From Ashinkailepas kermadecensis (lineage: Eukaryota > Arthropoda > Thecostraca > Neolepadidae): a stretch of DNA of 64,000 nt. Positions 12,410 through 25,485 of the stretch are shown in pieces (position 1 is the first letter of the stretch; the number at the start of each line of letters is the position of its first letter). Made by a program: the position numbers and the translations under genes. Under the pieces are notes generated by a model. The model was not told the origin of the DNA and did not search any database. It worked only from the letters and a program-made list of their open reading frames with translations. The DNA lies in the NCBI GenBank assembly GCA_034440615.1, contig JAOTOM010005180.1:1-64000 (forward strand), written 5' to 3'.

Positions 12410-13560
12410 GCTCGCTGCACTTCTTCAGCATCGATTAGTCCGCAGCGCCACAGGCTGCGTAACAACATTTCTGCCAGTGCTGCTGGAAGCAATTCCATCC
12501 AAACACGGAAAAACACGGGTGTGTCGTGACCTTGCCCTCTTACTAATGCATGTAATTGGCTGTCCTCAAGAAATCCATGTGGCAGAAGAGACGTGCGTGT
12601 TGTCGGAATAATAATGGTCTGACCATATTGTGCGAGCACTGCTTGCTCGTAACGCTACCTCGCATTACTAGCATTACTGGCTGGCGTATGACAGCATATT
12701 CTTAGCGACGCTTGGCTTAGGGAATCACAAGCCGCAATATGCGCAGAACTAATAGTATTTCTGGCTGGCAATATATCTGATGGGCACCGCACTGCTGTCA
12801 ATATCCGCCGCAGACGTGCAGCAGCGTTACATCTCTGACGTCATATAGCGTATCCACGACCAGATGAAATACCGGCTCTCAAGAACACATATATGTGCCG
12901 CTTTGCACCTGGCGGCGCACAGCCAAGTGTTTATGTTCACGTTTCACGAAAAAAAATGTTGCCCCGATATATAATTATCGACGTATAATAATTACCTTTC
13001 GTGAGTGACAGTTTTCTTCGTGCTAAGACTTTTCCTAAAACAACTGTATTTTTCTTATACGTGACAAAGATACGTGAAAAATAGGCAATAGGCAATAGGC
13101 AAAAATAGGTAATTACGGCGGCCGGGCAGACCTTGAGTGCGCGTATTGTGCGAAAATATCATGTCAATGACGTCAGTAAGCGACAAGAGCAATGTTTTAT
13201 GCTTTGGACACATTCAAGTCAAGGCATCTCGAATGAACTGATTTTCTCTGTTGACCAATGACACCATGAGTAATTATGGGAAAACCAAAAGGCAAAAAAT
13301 ATACAGATGGATTATTGGCAAGACTTGCAAGATAATCAAGGTAATTGAACATGTTGACTTCAAAATGTTCAAGTGAAACGCGTCCCTCGTGTCCCTTCTG
13401 GGGAGATACCTAGATGAATGATGCGTCGGTGTGGAGAAATGATCAACCATCAGTTCGGTGGCTTTGGCCTTGCCCCCCACCTGGCTGACGCACCTCAGTC
13501 ACCACGGGTGCAATACCATACTAATTGATAACACATTCAACCCAGACCCGTGCACATTGT

Positions 13561-13708
13561 GCCATGCTCTCCAGTGCGGGAGGTTGTTGCGACACCTAGT
13601 GCTTCCAAACGGAGAGTGCTAGCGACAGGAGGTTGCCACGCTCTCCAGTGCGGGAGGTTGTTGCGACACCTAGTGCTTCCTAATGGAGAGTACCAGCGAC
13701 ATGCAACA
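13561..13708. repeat. 74-bp tandem duplication
   Basis: Two adjacent copies start GCCATGCTCTCCAGTGCGGG and GCCACGCTCTCCAGTGCGGG. Nothing else was recognised between 12410 and 14384. Confidence 0.88.
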
Positions 13709-14448
13709 CCATCGCGCTGCACGTGACAAGATCCATTGGCATTAACTTTTGACTTGTTGCTGGCTGATTTGCTTGGTCAGCTTATAGTAAAATTCCTTTT
13801 TTGAAAATCGATTATTTTCCGGCTTAATCGCTACGTACATAACGACAAAAAAAAGGTAAGGGTTTGAGAAGGTCAGCATTGTATGTCATGGTATCGGATG
13901 ATACTATGTGCGACTTGGTCCATTTCGACCAATACGCCACGGGTTAGATGCAGTTGTTTAATTGTTGACATTGTTTTGGAAATGTCCGTAATAATACCAA
14001 GAAACACTAGGCGGTGTAGTCTGACATTACGGGTACATATAGACGCCAATTCAGTCTTAATGTCAAAATTAAGCCCATAGCGACTCATAAACCGAAGGTC
14101 GTCCGTGGTGGGGTTGGGTCAGTGACCTCGAATGACCTTCGAAAGATTCATGACCTATGTAAGCATGTCAGTTGAGCTGCCCACCACCGGACAACACCCA
14201 CAACTCACCATTTGGGACCAACAAAGGATATTAATTGCAATAAGTCACGAATTTGGCGAAAACGGTCTGACGTGTTCCATTTTGACATCTGTCCATGGCT
14301 TCACGTGACATCTTTACATATTTAGTATCGCGGAAAACGACACTCCATCAGCCATGCCAAGCAGCGGCGTGCTGGTGCGAGACGTTTTTAGTGTAGTGGC
14401 GAAAAAAGGGGTTGCATCCACAACACACCCTGTGCGGGTGAGGGTTAA

Positions 14449-14690
14449 CACGCCCCCGGGGGGCCCCTAGGGGAACACGCGGGGGGGGGGGGGGGGCCCC
14501 CCCCCCCCAAATCTCGGCCCTAAAAAAAAGGAGGGGAAAGAAATTTGGGGGGGGGGGGGGGGCGGTAGAGAACCAATTTTTGTGATAAATTTTAATAAAT
14601 AAAAAAAAAAAATAAAAAAAAAAAGGAAGAAAAAATAGCAACATTCTCCTTTTTTGTGTGGCTTTTTTTGTCCTCTTTAGGGGATTGTGT

Positions 14691-14729
<39 letters not shown>

Positions 14730-14898
14730 TTTAAAAAAAAATAAAGAAAAAAAAAAAAAAAAAAAACCAAAACTAAAACCAAAAAAACAAAAAAAAAAAT
14801 AAATTAATAAGTTAATTTACCGTTCCCGGCACCCGCCCCGCCCCCCCCCCCGGCCCGGCCCCCCCGGGAGAAAAGGGAAAAAAGAAAAAGAAAAAAAG

Positions 14899-14962
<64 letters not shown>

Positions 14963-14968
14963 AAAAAA

Positions 14969-15004
<36 letters not shown>

Positions 15005-15249
15005 AAACCTAAAAAAAATAAAAAAAAAAAAAAAATAAAAAAAAAAAAAAAAAAATAAAAAAAAAAAAAAAAAAAAAAAAAAATAAAAAAAAAACACTTC
15101 TACTTTTTCATTTTACTTTTGTGGGTTGGCCGGAAACTTTTTTTTTTTGAATTTTTAACTTTAAAAAAATTTGTAAAAATTAAAAAATAATATCTAAAAA
15201 AAAAAAACTTTCTTTTTAAAAATAATCTTTCTTAAATAAAAAAGCAAAA

Positions 15250-15290
<41 letters not shown>

Positions 15291-15345
15291 AAAAAAAAAA
15301 AAAGGGGGGGGGGGGGAGGGGGGGGGGGGGGTTGGGGCGCCCCCG
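14449..15345. other. Poly-A/poly-G block, probable sequencing or gap-filling artefact
   Basis: Nearly 900 bp consist of runs of A (up to about 80 with sparse interruptions), G and C, quite unlike the rest. It breaks a flanking repeat exactly between ..GTGAGGGTTAA and GTTAAACTGTTCGC. It has no biological reading that I can defend. Confidence 0.75.
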
Positions 15346-15730
15346 TTAAACTGTTCGCATGGTATTGCAAAGCAGTCTGAAAAATGGTGATTCAAGATAA
15401 TGTAATTTGTAATTGCAATCACGGGAACTTTTAACTTTCGCTTCATCCATTGGGCCCGGGACTACTGATCAGTAGCCCAGTGGTAGTGGTAATCTTAATA
15501 TGGGCACGTACATGGCCACGACACACTGTGCGAGTGAGGGTTAAAACTGTTCACGTAGTGTTGCAAAGCATTCGAGAAAAAAAAAAACGGTGATTAGATT
15601 GTAATTTAGAATTGGAATCACAGACAATTCTAATTTTCGGCCCATCCGTTGGGCCCCCGACTACTGATCAGTGGCCCAGGGGTAATGGCAATTTTAACAT
15701 GGGCACGTACCTGGCAACACACTTTGGTTG
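15345..15730. repeat. 195-bp tandem duplication
   Basis: Two units, one from about 15345 and one from about 15540, share TTGCAAAGCA, GACTACTGATCAGT, GGCCCAG.GGTA and GGGCACGTAC. A 26-30-bp piece of a third unit lies at 14420-14449 on the other side of the low-complexity block. Confidence 0.88.
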
Positions 15731-17873
15731 GGGATTGGGTGCATGCTGCAAGAGGCAGAGGTAGGATATTAGGTAATAATATTGTAATACGATGCTAGCT
15801 CTTGCCCAGAAATGTGTGGCTACCCATCTAAATCCTGATAACTCCATTTCAGCGGCGTTGATAGGGATAAGTCAGACGTTGAACTACCGAGTGTTCCCGT
15901 GGAAGCGAAACTCACTGCCATGTCTTTGCAGTCGCAATAGCAAGGAAGTATTTTTCCAACACTTGGTACGTTAGCTATTCTGGTAGCATGGCAGTCACAA
16001 TTTCCCCAAGGTGTTTTAAGCATGTTGCATATCTTCTGCATCGGAACAACTTAACTTGAAATCCATGGCATAGCCCTGCCGACGACAGGGTGGCTGACGA
16101 AGTCGGCCAGCGGCAAAATCGTCTCCACCCATACCGCTCAGCCCACTCCCATGTGGTATTCACAATGGCCCAGCGCTAGGTTATGCTCATAACTCATGGT
16201 ACAAACCGAAGGAAACCAAGGAAACATTGGTATACATATTCTGCAAGCATGAGTTAAATTACACGAGGAACCGCAGCCGCGCTAAATCGTTCGTCGCTAT
16301 GTATTAATAGACGAGTCATGTCTCAACCAGCGAAATAATCCACTCCATTGGCACAGCTGCATGGAGGGAACGCTTGTCCTTCGGCCAAGTTGCACGAAAG
16401 CTGGAAATAAGAAGGGAGACCAGAAATTGTATTTTACCGCTGAATTGTTTATCATGCCTTACAACGGAAAGAATACTAAGGTTCGGACGACTTTTAAGCC
16501 AAAGAATTTTCAGGGATTGAACTAGAATATGACCAAAAACGGAAGAACCAGACGTAGCCTGCAACGTTATTCAAAAGCGATGGGGATCCTATGCAAATTA
16601 TGTAATTGTGTGCACACTATGGAGCTAAGGTTCAATAATGAATATTTGCCAGATTGTGCAAATCCACCCCGCACGCAGCTGTGTGGGCACTCTGAAATTA
16701 GCCGAACCCGAGCTGGCTGTGTACTCAATGAAATCAATCCCACCAGCAGCCAACAACGCAAACATGGCGCAGTATTGCATCAGCTGAAGAGCATGACCAA
16801 AATTTTGTTTAGCGAGGACACTCCACTGGGTCCCCTCACAAAGCGCATAGCTACGAAAATAAGAAATGGTGAAACAACGTACGATGTGGTCTTCATTTTG
16901 TAGGGGGTGGGGGGTTGGCTAAGGATCAAGAGGCTCTGTACAATCTGAAAGTTTTGTCGTAATATGCCGGGTTCCTGCAGCCTAAAATGGCCTCTAGCAG
17001 TCTCAAGAGGGCATTTTGCTGCGAGATGACTTCCTTGACTCAGCCACGTTTCAGCCAACGGCGGCGGGATTACCGAACCCGTCTCAGACAGGCATGACGT
17101 CATCGTTTCGACACTCCAGCAGTCTGGCACCGTCCCGGCTCACTGGGCCGGTTATTGACACATTAGTCGGCTGTACGGCTGGAAAACGGACCTGGCCTGG
17201 ACATTTGTCATTCAGAATATGCCCTCCGGAATACCAGAAAAACACGTGGGGACCTGGACGAGCGAGGGAAGAGTTAAAAGCGCAGCACGAGCGAGGCAAG
17301 TGCTCATCAGTCATTACGCGCACTGCCTTGAGTGTTTACACAGCCTATCGCCTTGAAGCATGTATGCAGAGCTAAAGTGATGTTGCATGTGATACGCACC
17401 AAATTGTATTACAAAACGCAAACTTAACACCTTCATCCCTCCCTGAACTCGAGTCCGTCCCTCCAAGGACCTGACCTCGCGGTCCCGGGACGATACAAAC
17501 CAAACACTGCAGCATTTGCCACCCGGGACGACGTCGATGCAAACTCCTTATTTGAATAAAGACTGAGAGTACCTCGGAAGTCTTGTGATGGGAGTTGGTA
17601 AATCTCAAAATGAAAATACCAGAATTGGCTCTGAGTTAGAAAATTAGCACTTGAAATGCTGTATTACACCATGAATCACTTGAAAATTGTCTGCGAGAGA
17701 ACATTCCGCCGCCGATCTTTTTCCTTTACGCAAAAATTAAGAGCACTTCATGCCGAATGTTGGGATAAAATGGGCATACATCAAAATTAAAACAGAACAT
17801 TTGATTCTGAGCAACGAAACTACAACGCGAAGTGCTGTAACAAAGACGTTATTACGGTTTCCAAGGCGTGATG

Positions 17874-17975
17874 ATCGGGCCAAGCCAGGCCGGGTCGGGC
17901 CGGTCAGATGATCTCTTATGCCGCATGGATGGGAGTAGACTGGCTCGAGCTCCATCGTCGCTAGCAATGATCCCC
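17874..17975. repeat. Dispersed GGTCG-tagged repeat, copy 1
   Basis: CCGGGTCGGGCCGGTCAGAT, GCCGCATGGATGGGAGTAGA and CTGGCTCGAGC match a segment at 33130-33225 by eye. No gene is seen in 15740-18390 otherwise. Confidence 0.6.
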
Positions 17976-18394
17976 CTTACTGGTGCTGGAAGGTTGAGCA
18001 GCAGTGCTTAATGATAAACCGATCAAACTGCTTCACAAAAAACATGCTCGTGCTGTTTAGCCACCGTCCCAGAAACAATTTGATGTGTAGTTGTGGAACA
18101 AAATCATTGGCTCATCTTCGACTTTTCCTCGCTTGTATTTTTATAGATTACAACCAAGGAAAAGGTGTAGAGAAACTCCAGAACATGAGGGGCTTTGTTT
18201 CTGCTACAAAAAAAAAAATTCCGCTCTTCGAGTTCAACAGCTAGAAAACTTCATCGTCTTCATCGTCTTCATCTGCACATCTTCAGATTCATGAATTATC
18301 AGTGGAGACCGGCCTTGGCTGGCTGCATCAGAACACGTCGCTGTACGGTTCAATAGTGCAATCCAGCGGGTGATGAGAGCCAGGCCGACAAGCA

Positions 18395-18545
18395 TTATTG
18401 GCTCCAGGGCTGGTAAGCCAGGTGCGCTTGCGTGTTGGGCCCATAGTTGACTGATCGGTGGCACTGGCCTGTAGGTCCCAAGGTTGATTAACCAGGTGCG
18501 CTGGTGTATTGGTACCAGGGTTAGTAGGCCAGATGTGCTGATCCA
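18395..18545. repeat. Degenerate tandem repeat of about 37 bp
   Basis: About four poorly conserved units with the pattern CCAGG.TTG.TAA.CCAGGTG then CGCTGGTGTATTGG. Old array; open frames on the minus strand here are shadows. Confidence 0.6.
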
Positions 18546-19093
18546 GAGTCGTGGCCGATACTGTAAGCCGGTCCGTGGCCTCCGCCAGGTGTAAAGTATT
18601 GTTTGCGCTCGTGCGAGAGGCTTGCGGTGCCACGGTGACCGACTGGCGTACGGGTGGGTCTCAGTCACGCTCGATAACTGTGGCTGGCCGACCAGGTGGT
18701 TTGTTCCGACACCACAACGTTGACAGGCGCCAATTTCGCCCGGGCAAACACGGCTCTGAGTTGCCAAGGGTCACCAGGTGCCCGGCGAAGGTCGTATCTG
18801 ACCGAATGAAGGTCACTGTTTAATCCGAAGTTCCAGGAATCCACGCAACTAGCAGTCACTGTCTGCCAGGCAAATTGAATCATCGATAATGCAATAGACA
18901 GTGGTGATATTGAATGCATTGAACATTCTGGTTCTGACACGAGGTGATTATATCGGGGTTACCGAGAAGTCGGGGAGTGAATTGAACAATTAGTGGAGTG
19001 TCAAGAGCTGACGGGACCAAACAACTGGCCAGTGTGCCGAGGCCAATAGCTGATTTATTGAGGCTAGGTGGTTGGCCCCACCAGCCAACCGAG

Positions 19094-19259
19094 GTTGGTT
19101 GGTTGGTTATTGGTTTACGACACGTCGATCGTCGAGTCATGGAGCGTCGCCAATCTCTCACGCCGATTGGTCGCGGGCGAAGAGTAGCGACAGGTGAGAC
19201 TCGAACCCACAACCTTTCGATTGTGAGACGAACATCTTACCCCTAGACCACTCGTCCCC
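19094..19259 (-). mobile_element. tRNA-headed SINE, family 1
   Basis: Full-length copy in the C-D intron. Minus strand: tRNA-like head with the B box GGTTCGAGTC, core, shared tail and (CCAA)n end. Perfect 12-bp direct repeats CAGCCAACCGAG lie at 19082-19093 and 19260-19271. Confidence 0.92.
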
Positions 19260-21709
19260 CAGCCAACCGAGAGCATTGTTGGAAGCATGGACCGTTTTCG
19301 AGCCTTCATCCTTCAAATAACCATACACTCAAACAAAAATCCACTCGTGTCGTCACACGAAGAACCATCCTTAGCTAGCAATCTATGATAGTCATGTCAT
19401 CGTCGATAGTAATATCTGGGATGAAGGAGATGGAGCAGCATGTCATGTCGGTCGATGCCGTATGGTGACTCTGTCTGATGGGATCCACTTCTGGTGCCCT
19501 TGTATACCAATATTGAGTGCTCCACGGAAAACCCTGGCGACGCCATTGAAAATAATACACACCGGTTATTTCACACTAACATTCCAAGACCTGTCAGGAA
19601 TAGAACAGGGATGATAACAAGATTGTAAGAATGCCAGCCTGCCAGCATACACAATAGAAGCTGAACTCTGCATTGCTCTGTTTTTGACCTGGATAATGTT
19701 GTGAATGTCACCTGTGATGGTGGCGTGTGTGTGTGTGACCGTCTGGTGCATGCGAATCAATAAACAACATAACTTCATGTGTACCTTTTTCTTCAATTCA
19801 TGAACAATGATCAGATCAGCATAAAAACGTCAGGTAAAAAAGCGCAGAAGGCCAACAACGATAACGTAGCAGGCCTTGCACTACGGGCAACGCATCAGTC
19901 ATCACACAACTATTTCGCTTTGGCGATCCTCACTATACATCACCAAGTTCGACGTTTATACACCATTATTACTTGATTCATACTGTTTAGATTCTGAAAT
20001 TTTCTCCATCGCGGGTGGCATTGAACTTCAACATGCAGTTCAATTCCCCTTGGCATTTGACGTTGAGCAACGTTACCCCATAGGAATCACCAGTCTCACT
20101 TCTAGTCCCTTAGGTTTAATTACCAAATGCCAACATTACATTATGTCAAACAACTCGCACTTACCGCCAAGCAACAACCCAAACCCCTACGTCTCCAGCC
20201 GGATCAACACGAATGTCTTCATAGGGATAGCACCTCTGCGCTTCCAAATTCCAAGGATGCAGTAATCCTTCATAAATGGAGGGCACCATCATAACTCCCA
20301 GACAAGCACTATATTCGCCGCTTCTTGAAGTTGATGAAATCAACTCTCCGCAGATCCAATTCCGATCGCAACTGTCAAAATGCAGCGAAGGAAGGTAATA
20401 GATAACGTATTTTAGTATGCCTTCTCCAAGATTGGGAGATGTTTTGCATCAATCGCTACACAACAAAAGGTTCAGTCGTTCATTCTTGATGAAAGGAAAG
20501 CACAAGAATTAAACGGTATCGAATAAAATTAGCGCAAGAAAATGGACTTCATTCCTTCAAAAGATTCTTTAATTTCCTTCACATTTAGCGCCACCAATTA
20601 GGCTGCACATCAACCGAAATGTTTTTTTTTAATCCGTGTTTTACATTGCTTCAGGTCATGAATTCTTGTCAACAATAGCGTTTACGCCACACCAAAAACG
20701 AAATGCTCCCACTCTAGGAAAATGTAAATTTGGCTGTGCTGTTCTAATGCTACTGGTACCTTCTCTAAGTTGTATTCTGCTCTGGTTATTACTTTAGTTT
20801 CCTTTGTACCGCCAAAATAAAAACAAGGAACAACGTACGCCTTTAATTTCTTTTCCATGGGTGATCTTTCGTTTAATTTCCATGCTCTACTTTTATGTTA
20901 CATCACTGCGGGATTAGTCGGCAGTTAGCCGTAAGTAAACCAGGCAGCAGTTAGCCGTTTGGTTTAAGTTCCACGCATTTTGTTTTCGGTATCGAGAGGT
21001 AAACGAGACATAATCAATTGCTGTTCCGTCTGGTTTTTCGTTCTTTCAGGTTTGAGTCTCTAAACGAGTGGGTGCTGCAGCAATGATACATGCTGTGTTT
21101 TGACCCATGTCGATGCCGCGAATGTCGCTACTTGCTGGTGCGACGGGCTTAGTGGCAACGGTTGGGGTGTGCGGTTTTTTGTCTGTTCACAATCTAATCA
21201 TGCCATGCAAATAATGTTGAACTTAAAACATATTATGGTCCACAATAAAATATACATCACATGCGCAATATACATTGTGGCCGGCGCGCAAGTGTGGCAG
21301 GATAGTCAACAAGGGCCATCGGCTGCTGCATATTACACACTGAAATGCATTGATCAAACTTTGGATGATCAAATCGATGTTTAATCAAATTGAGCTGGAA
21401 CTTCGGAAGGAAATTATACACTTATTTAATACGTGCAAAGGTGATATCATTGCAGTCTTACCGGAACTTGCACACTTTAATATTTAGGCATCTAGACATA
21501 CACTCCACGATTTCGCGAACCAAAGATTACACACCCACATTCCGAAATTGATAAGCGAAAATCTAACGCTGGACGCGGGCTGTTTCTGTATCTCCGCCAT
21601 GTGTGTTGTGCCATCGCGTCTGGGTCTTGGACGACATGGGGGAGTTCTTCGATGTACGGGAGGGATGGAGGGAGGTGCGCTCTTTTACCAGGACTGGGCG
21701 TCATGACCA

Positions 21710-21937
21710 CATGTCGGGCTGCCGAGGCTTGGAGCAACTGCTGTGTCATGTCCACCACGTGTCAGGCTGCCGAGACTGGCAGCAACTGCTGTGTCATGTC
21801 CACCACGTGTCGGGCTGCCGAGGCTGGCAGCAACCGCTGCTTCATGTCCACCACATGTCGGGCTGCCGAGCCTGGCAACAACTGCTGTGTCATGTCCACC
21901 ACATGTCGGGCTACCGAGACTGGCAACAACTGCTGAG
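21710..21937. repeat. 48-bp minisatellite, about five units
   Basis: Units contain CATGTCGGGCTGCCGAGGCT, GGCAGCAACTGCTGTGTC and ATGTCCACCAC. The period is a multiple of three, which explains the cysteine-rich open frames. Between 19272 and 21709 no gene or repeat was recognised. Confidence 0.93.
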
Positions 21938-22054
21938 AGCGAAGCCACTTCTAGTTGTTGTTATAGTTGCAGCGAAGCCACTTCTAGTTGTAGGGTGAGG
22001 CATTGTAGTGGTGGTGGTGGATTGGTGTTTTAGGACGCGCCAACAAGTTCGGTA

Positions 22055-22775
22055 ACTTTGCGAGCGAAGACACGCCTAATTGTACGGTATGACATTGCAC
22101 GGAGCTTGTCAGGGATGGGGGCTCGACCTTTGCCCATGCGGGCGAACTTGGTGAGTAAGTTCGGCTCCCTGGCGCCGCAATTCAAGACTGGCCGGCTGAC
22201 AACACGCAAGCTGCTCGAAGTTTGGCGGAGAAGCCGCACACCGGGCTGAACACGGTCTCCAAGCCGGTGGCGCAACACTTCCGCAAACGCCGTGTGTCGC
22301 CCAATCGGCCGGACGATGGCCAGCCGTAACAACTCGAGGTGCCACAGAAGCAGCTGGCGAGCATCGAGCACATCTCATCGTGACCCTCTGGCAAGGAGGC
22401 GCCACGCACCACCAGCTGTGTCGAGCACTGTCGAGGTGACGAGGCGGCACGTGGAGGGGCTGTGCCGCCTGTACGACAGCGTGCGTACCCAGCTGACGGA
22501 GTGAAGCCGCGCGCGGGCTAACAGCAACATCGCGCTGCACCAACTGGCCGCCGCCAAACAGACCGGCACACTTCGTCAACGGACATCCCCTATCGCCGTC
22601 ATCTCGACGTGGTCGTCGACGGGCGGCGGCGGCGGCGGCAGCGGCACCACAGAGCGCGCTGGCGGTGTTGTTGCCTGAGGCGAATGACGCGGATGGGGGA
22701 GGGGAGGGCGTGCTGCCGCCGGACGTTCGGGAAGTGATTGAGACTATGCTTCATCGTAAAAAGTGCCAATAAATA
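22055..22775 (+). pseudogene. Decayed plus-strand coding remnant, unidentified
   Basis: A GC-rich plus-strand stretch reads like a protein broken by shifts and stops. Pieces are LIVRYDIARSLSGMGARPLP and GRLTTRKLLEVWRRSRT (22058-22249), EVTRRHVEGLCRLYDSVRTQ (22430-22495, then one stop, then RANSNIALHQLAAAKQTG), and finally LPPDVREVIETMLHRKKCQ followed by a stop that overlaps an AATAAA polyadenylation signal (22770-22775). The last piece is in a frame open from a GCG run at about 22622. The layout of a short protein with a C-terminal basic end and polyA signal suggests a processed or transposon-carried gene. I do not recognise the family; a Myb/SANT-like transposon-associated protein is one guess. 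Confidence 0.45.
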
Positions 22776-22895
22776 CGTGAAGTATGCAAAAACCGCTACG
22801 GTACATTAACCATGTTATAAGAATGGGAAAAAAAATGTCCCACCAATCAGTGCTTTTCTGTAGCTATTCAATGCTTAGGGCGATCAAAGCGATCA

Positions 22896-23250
22896 TTCAG
22901 ACGCCCCGATAACTCAGTTGGCTGGGGCGCCGGCCTGCATTGGTCTTCCCTATCCTACCAGGACAGGGTTCGAGTCGCTTCATGCGCTCGCATAACCCGC
23001 TGATAGGAGAGTTAGCTGGCAACTGGCCTGATAAGGCCGGGAACGCGACACCGGTGATGCCCTGTCGGTGCACTGACGGCACGTCCTTAGACGGCCTCTC
23101 GGTCAAAATTCTGCCGTGAAACTTGAATTCATGGATCGGGCGGCGGGGCCAGGGCTCACTCAACAGGCTGTGCTTAGCACATATGACCCTGGCCCATAAA
23201 GCCACCACAGTAACAACGTGGACTAAGAATATATATGTTGTTTTAATAAT
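22896..23250 (+). mobile_element. tRNA-derived SINE of a third family
   Basis: The plus strand has an A box (GATAACTCAGTTGGCTGGGG) and a B box (GGGTTCGAGTC) spaced as in a tRNA, followed by about 270 bp of unrelated body ending near an AT-rich stretch (ATATATATGTTGTTTTAAT). The tail differs from families 1 and 2, and this is the only tRNA-headed element on the plus strand. The 3' limit is uncertain. Confidence 0.65.
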
Positions 23251-25235
23251 CCCAAAAGGTGGGACTTTTCCCAACATTATTTTAAAGCTTGGAGTAACAA
23301 TTTTTGTTCTGTCTACATTGGTCACCGGCCACTAGCGGATTTGACGGGGGGGGGGCAGTGGCCATGCTCTCCCACAGATGGCCTGAAGGGAGGAGTCAAA
23401 CTATCTTTTGCACGTCCCCTCAAACGGGACTGTAAAATGACATCAAGATATCAGTTTCATGTCAGACAACTCGCTTCGGGGACATGCAAACTCTAGATGT
23501 GCTCTTCCAGATTCATAGCGCACCGCAGCACACCGCCAGTTAGTTTTCCTCGTCTCTCCCGGTGGCTGTAGGAGGCAGACAAAGCGAGTCTCCGATGACC
23601 TCTCGGCTATCCGGCATTTGATGTCGCTCGCGCCGTTCCCCCACACCCGAGGCGATGCGAGTACAGGTTTCAACTGTCAGTACGTGATCTTTGCGGATAC
23701 GGGAAGGAGCGTGACAGTGCGGCTGTGCTGTGCGGCTGACTATTTATGAAGGGTCGGTGCGCGGTTCCTACTACCTGAAGAGTCGATATCAATACCAGAA
23801 AGAAAGCTGAACACTCTTCGTTGGATTAACCATAAAAATGGGCCTTAATATGCTGCCGACGAATGCAGACATCAACCATCTGTGTTACACCATGAGGAAC
23901 GCCCAAACTGAAAACCGTCCGAGAACGACAAAGTCGCAGCTGAAAAGAAATACAGTCGAATATTTCATTAACAATTCCTCATTGTCCTTTTCAGATGGCT
24001 TACAGTAGTTTCCAGGATGCTCAAAATACGCCTATCGACAGTGTCCCCTATCCAGGAGCTGATCAACCTTGTGATCTGCATTGTTCGTCATCATGTCCCA
24101 ATGTGGTTTTATATCAGACAGCGATGCTGAGATCTGATGGTGCTAAAAACGCCAACAAAAAGATCTGGTTGCTCCCAGATTTTCCGAACACATTCAGGCC
24201 GTCTTCCGACCCGTGCTGTGCCGCAATGGATGCTGGATCCTGAAGCGGAAGCTGTCCTGCTGGCGATGTGCGCGGATGGTGGCAGGATGGTCTGCCCGAG
24301 TTGTCGGTTATAGTTATCGATTGCCAGAGAGCAATCGAAACGATAACCGAATGTCTCGTGAGTGATGCTAGCGACCATGTGCCCCCTTTCGTATTTCAGC
24401 TATTAAGTTCAACGCAGTGCATTTCCATGCGATATTCGACTGGTGCACAAAGCCTCCGCTTTCCAAGCAGTCGACGGAGGACATCAGTCAGTTCAAAACA
24501 CATCAACTGAGCGTCGGAGCGTGCCCAGCTCACGCCCATTACTACTTACCGATTAAGTTGCCAATTAAGGTATGGCAGTAGTTGGTTGCAGATAAGGAGA
24601 GCCACGGACTGACTGGTGCCAGAAACAAATGCCGTCAGGCGCTACCGATATGCTACAACCAAAGAAAGACTTTGTTTTCCCCCCCGAGTTCTCATTGCAG
24701 CGTCCGGTTCATTGCACGAATGCAATAGCACGCAGTAAATTGGAAGGCCTGTGGAACGTGTTGTCTGGATGCAATACAGATGCACGTATTTTAGCAAGCA
24801 ATAATGCAAAAAAATGTTCATATGTGGCAGCAATAGTCTAATTGTGATGTGGGGCATGCAACGACATCAAATTCATAAGCTTTCGTCAAATAATTTTAGC
24901 AGAAAACCTGCTTGATACAATTTAGCCGCATGCTGGCAGCACCGATACATGCTCTTCAGTTCTTCCTGTTGCGTTAGATGGGGAACAGTTTTTAGCTGCC
25001 TTTTCTGGTGTACTGTGCCCCTTGTCATCCAATACACAAAGTTAGGGCGTGACATTTTTGTTCCGCCAAAAAGTACCAAGTGACACACCCTGGTGTACAC
25101 GTGCACGACCGTTAACGTGGTGACAACCGGGTGTTATTGACTGAAATGCGCGAAATTGAAACATTTTAAATTGTAAGTGGCTTGTACAGGTGTAAGCTTG
25201 ACTGTTCAAGACCTACCAGAAAAAAAACAACTTTG

Positions 25236-25485
25236 AACAAAGGGAGAGGGTTAAATCCGGTGACTTAGAAAAGATGGTGGTAGGTTGAGCCCCTTCCACA
25301 GACAATTGTATGGTCATCAATTATTTTAATTGAAAAGAACCCGTTTGGAAAATAGTGGTCGACAACCGGTGGCACTTAAAAATAGAGGTAGGTTGGGCCC
25401 TCTCCAAATCCCTCTCCAAATACCTCCCTCCCTCCAAATCTCAGGTACACAACTGGGGAGGGCTGGGTCGGTGCCGAAAGTTGCC
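25236..25485 (+). repeat. Unclassified interspersed repeat, copy 1
   Basis: AATCCGGTGACTTAGAA, GATGGTGGTAGGTTGAGCCC, AAAATAGTGGTCGAC and CAGGTACACAACTG match, in order, the reverse complement of 52946-53178. No open frame of note. The stretch 23251-25235 contains nothing I recognise. Confidence 0.75.

Noticed and set aside
11617..12639. A 340-codon minus-strand frame and 318-codon plus-strand frame
   Set aside because: Both are by-products of the 54/47-bp minisatellite.
14804..15097. Poly-phenylalanine frame
   Set aside because: Lies in the homopolymer block that is probably not real sequence.
16529..16903. 124-codon plus-strand frame
   Set aside because: No recognisable motif and no GC bias at third positions as in the true exons.
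19200..19259. tRNA gene with CAC anticodon
   Set aside because: A and B boxes are present, but the sequence repeats at 46.4, 56.8 and 57.1 kb with target-site duplications and pairs poorly in the anticodon stem; it is a SINE head.
22896..22990. tRNA gene on the plus strand
   Set aside because: The arms do not fold into a full cloverleaf and a non-tRNA body follows; better read as a SINE.
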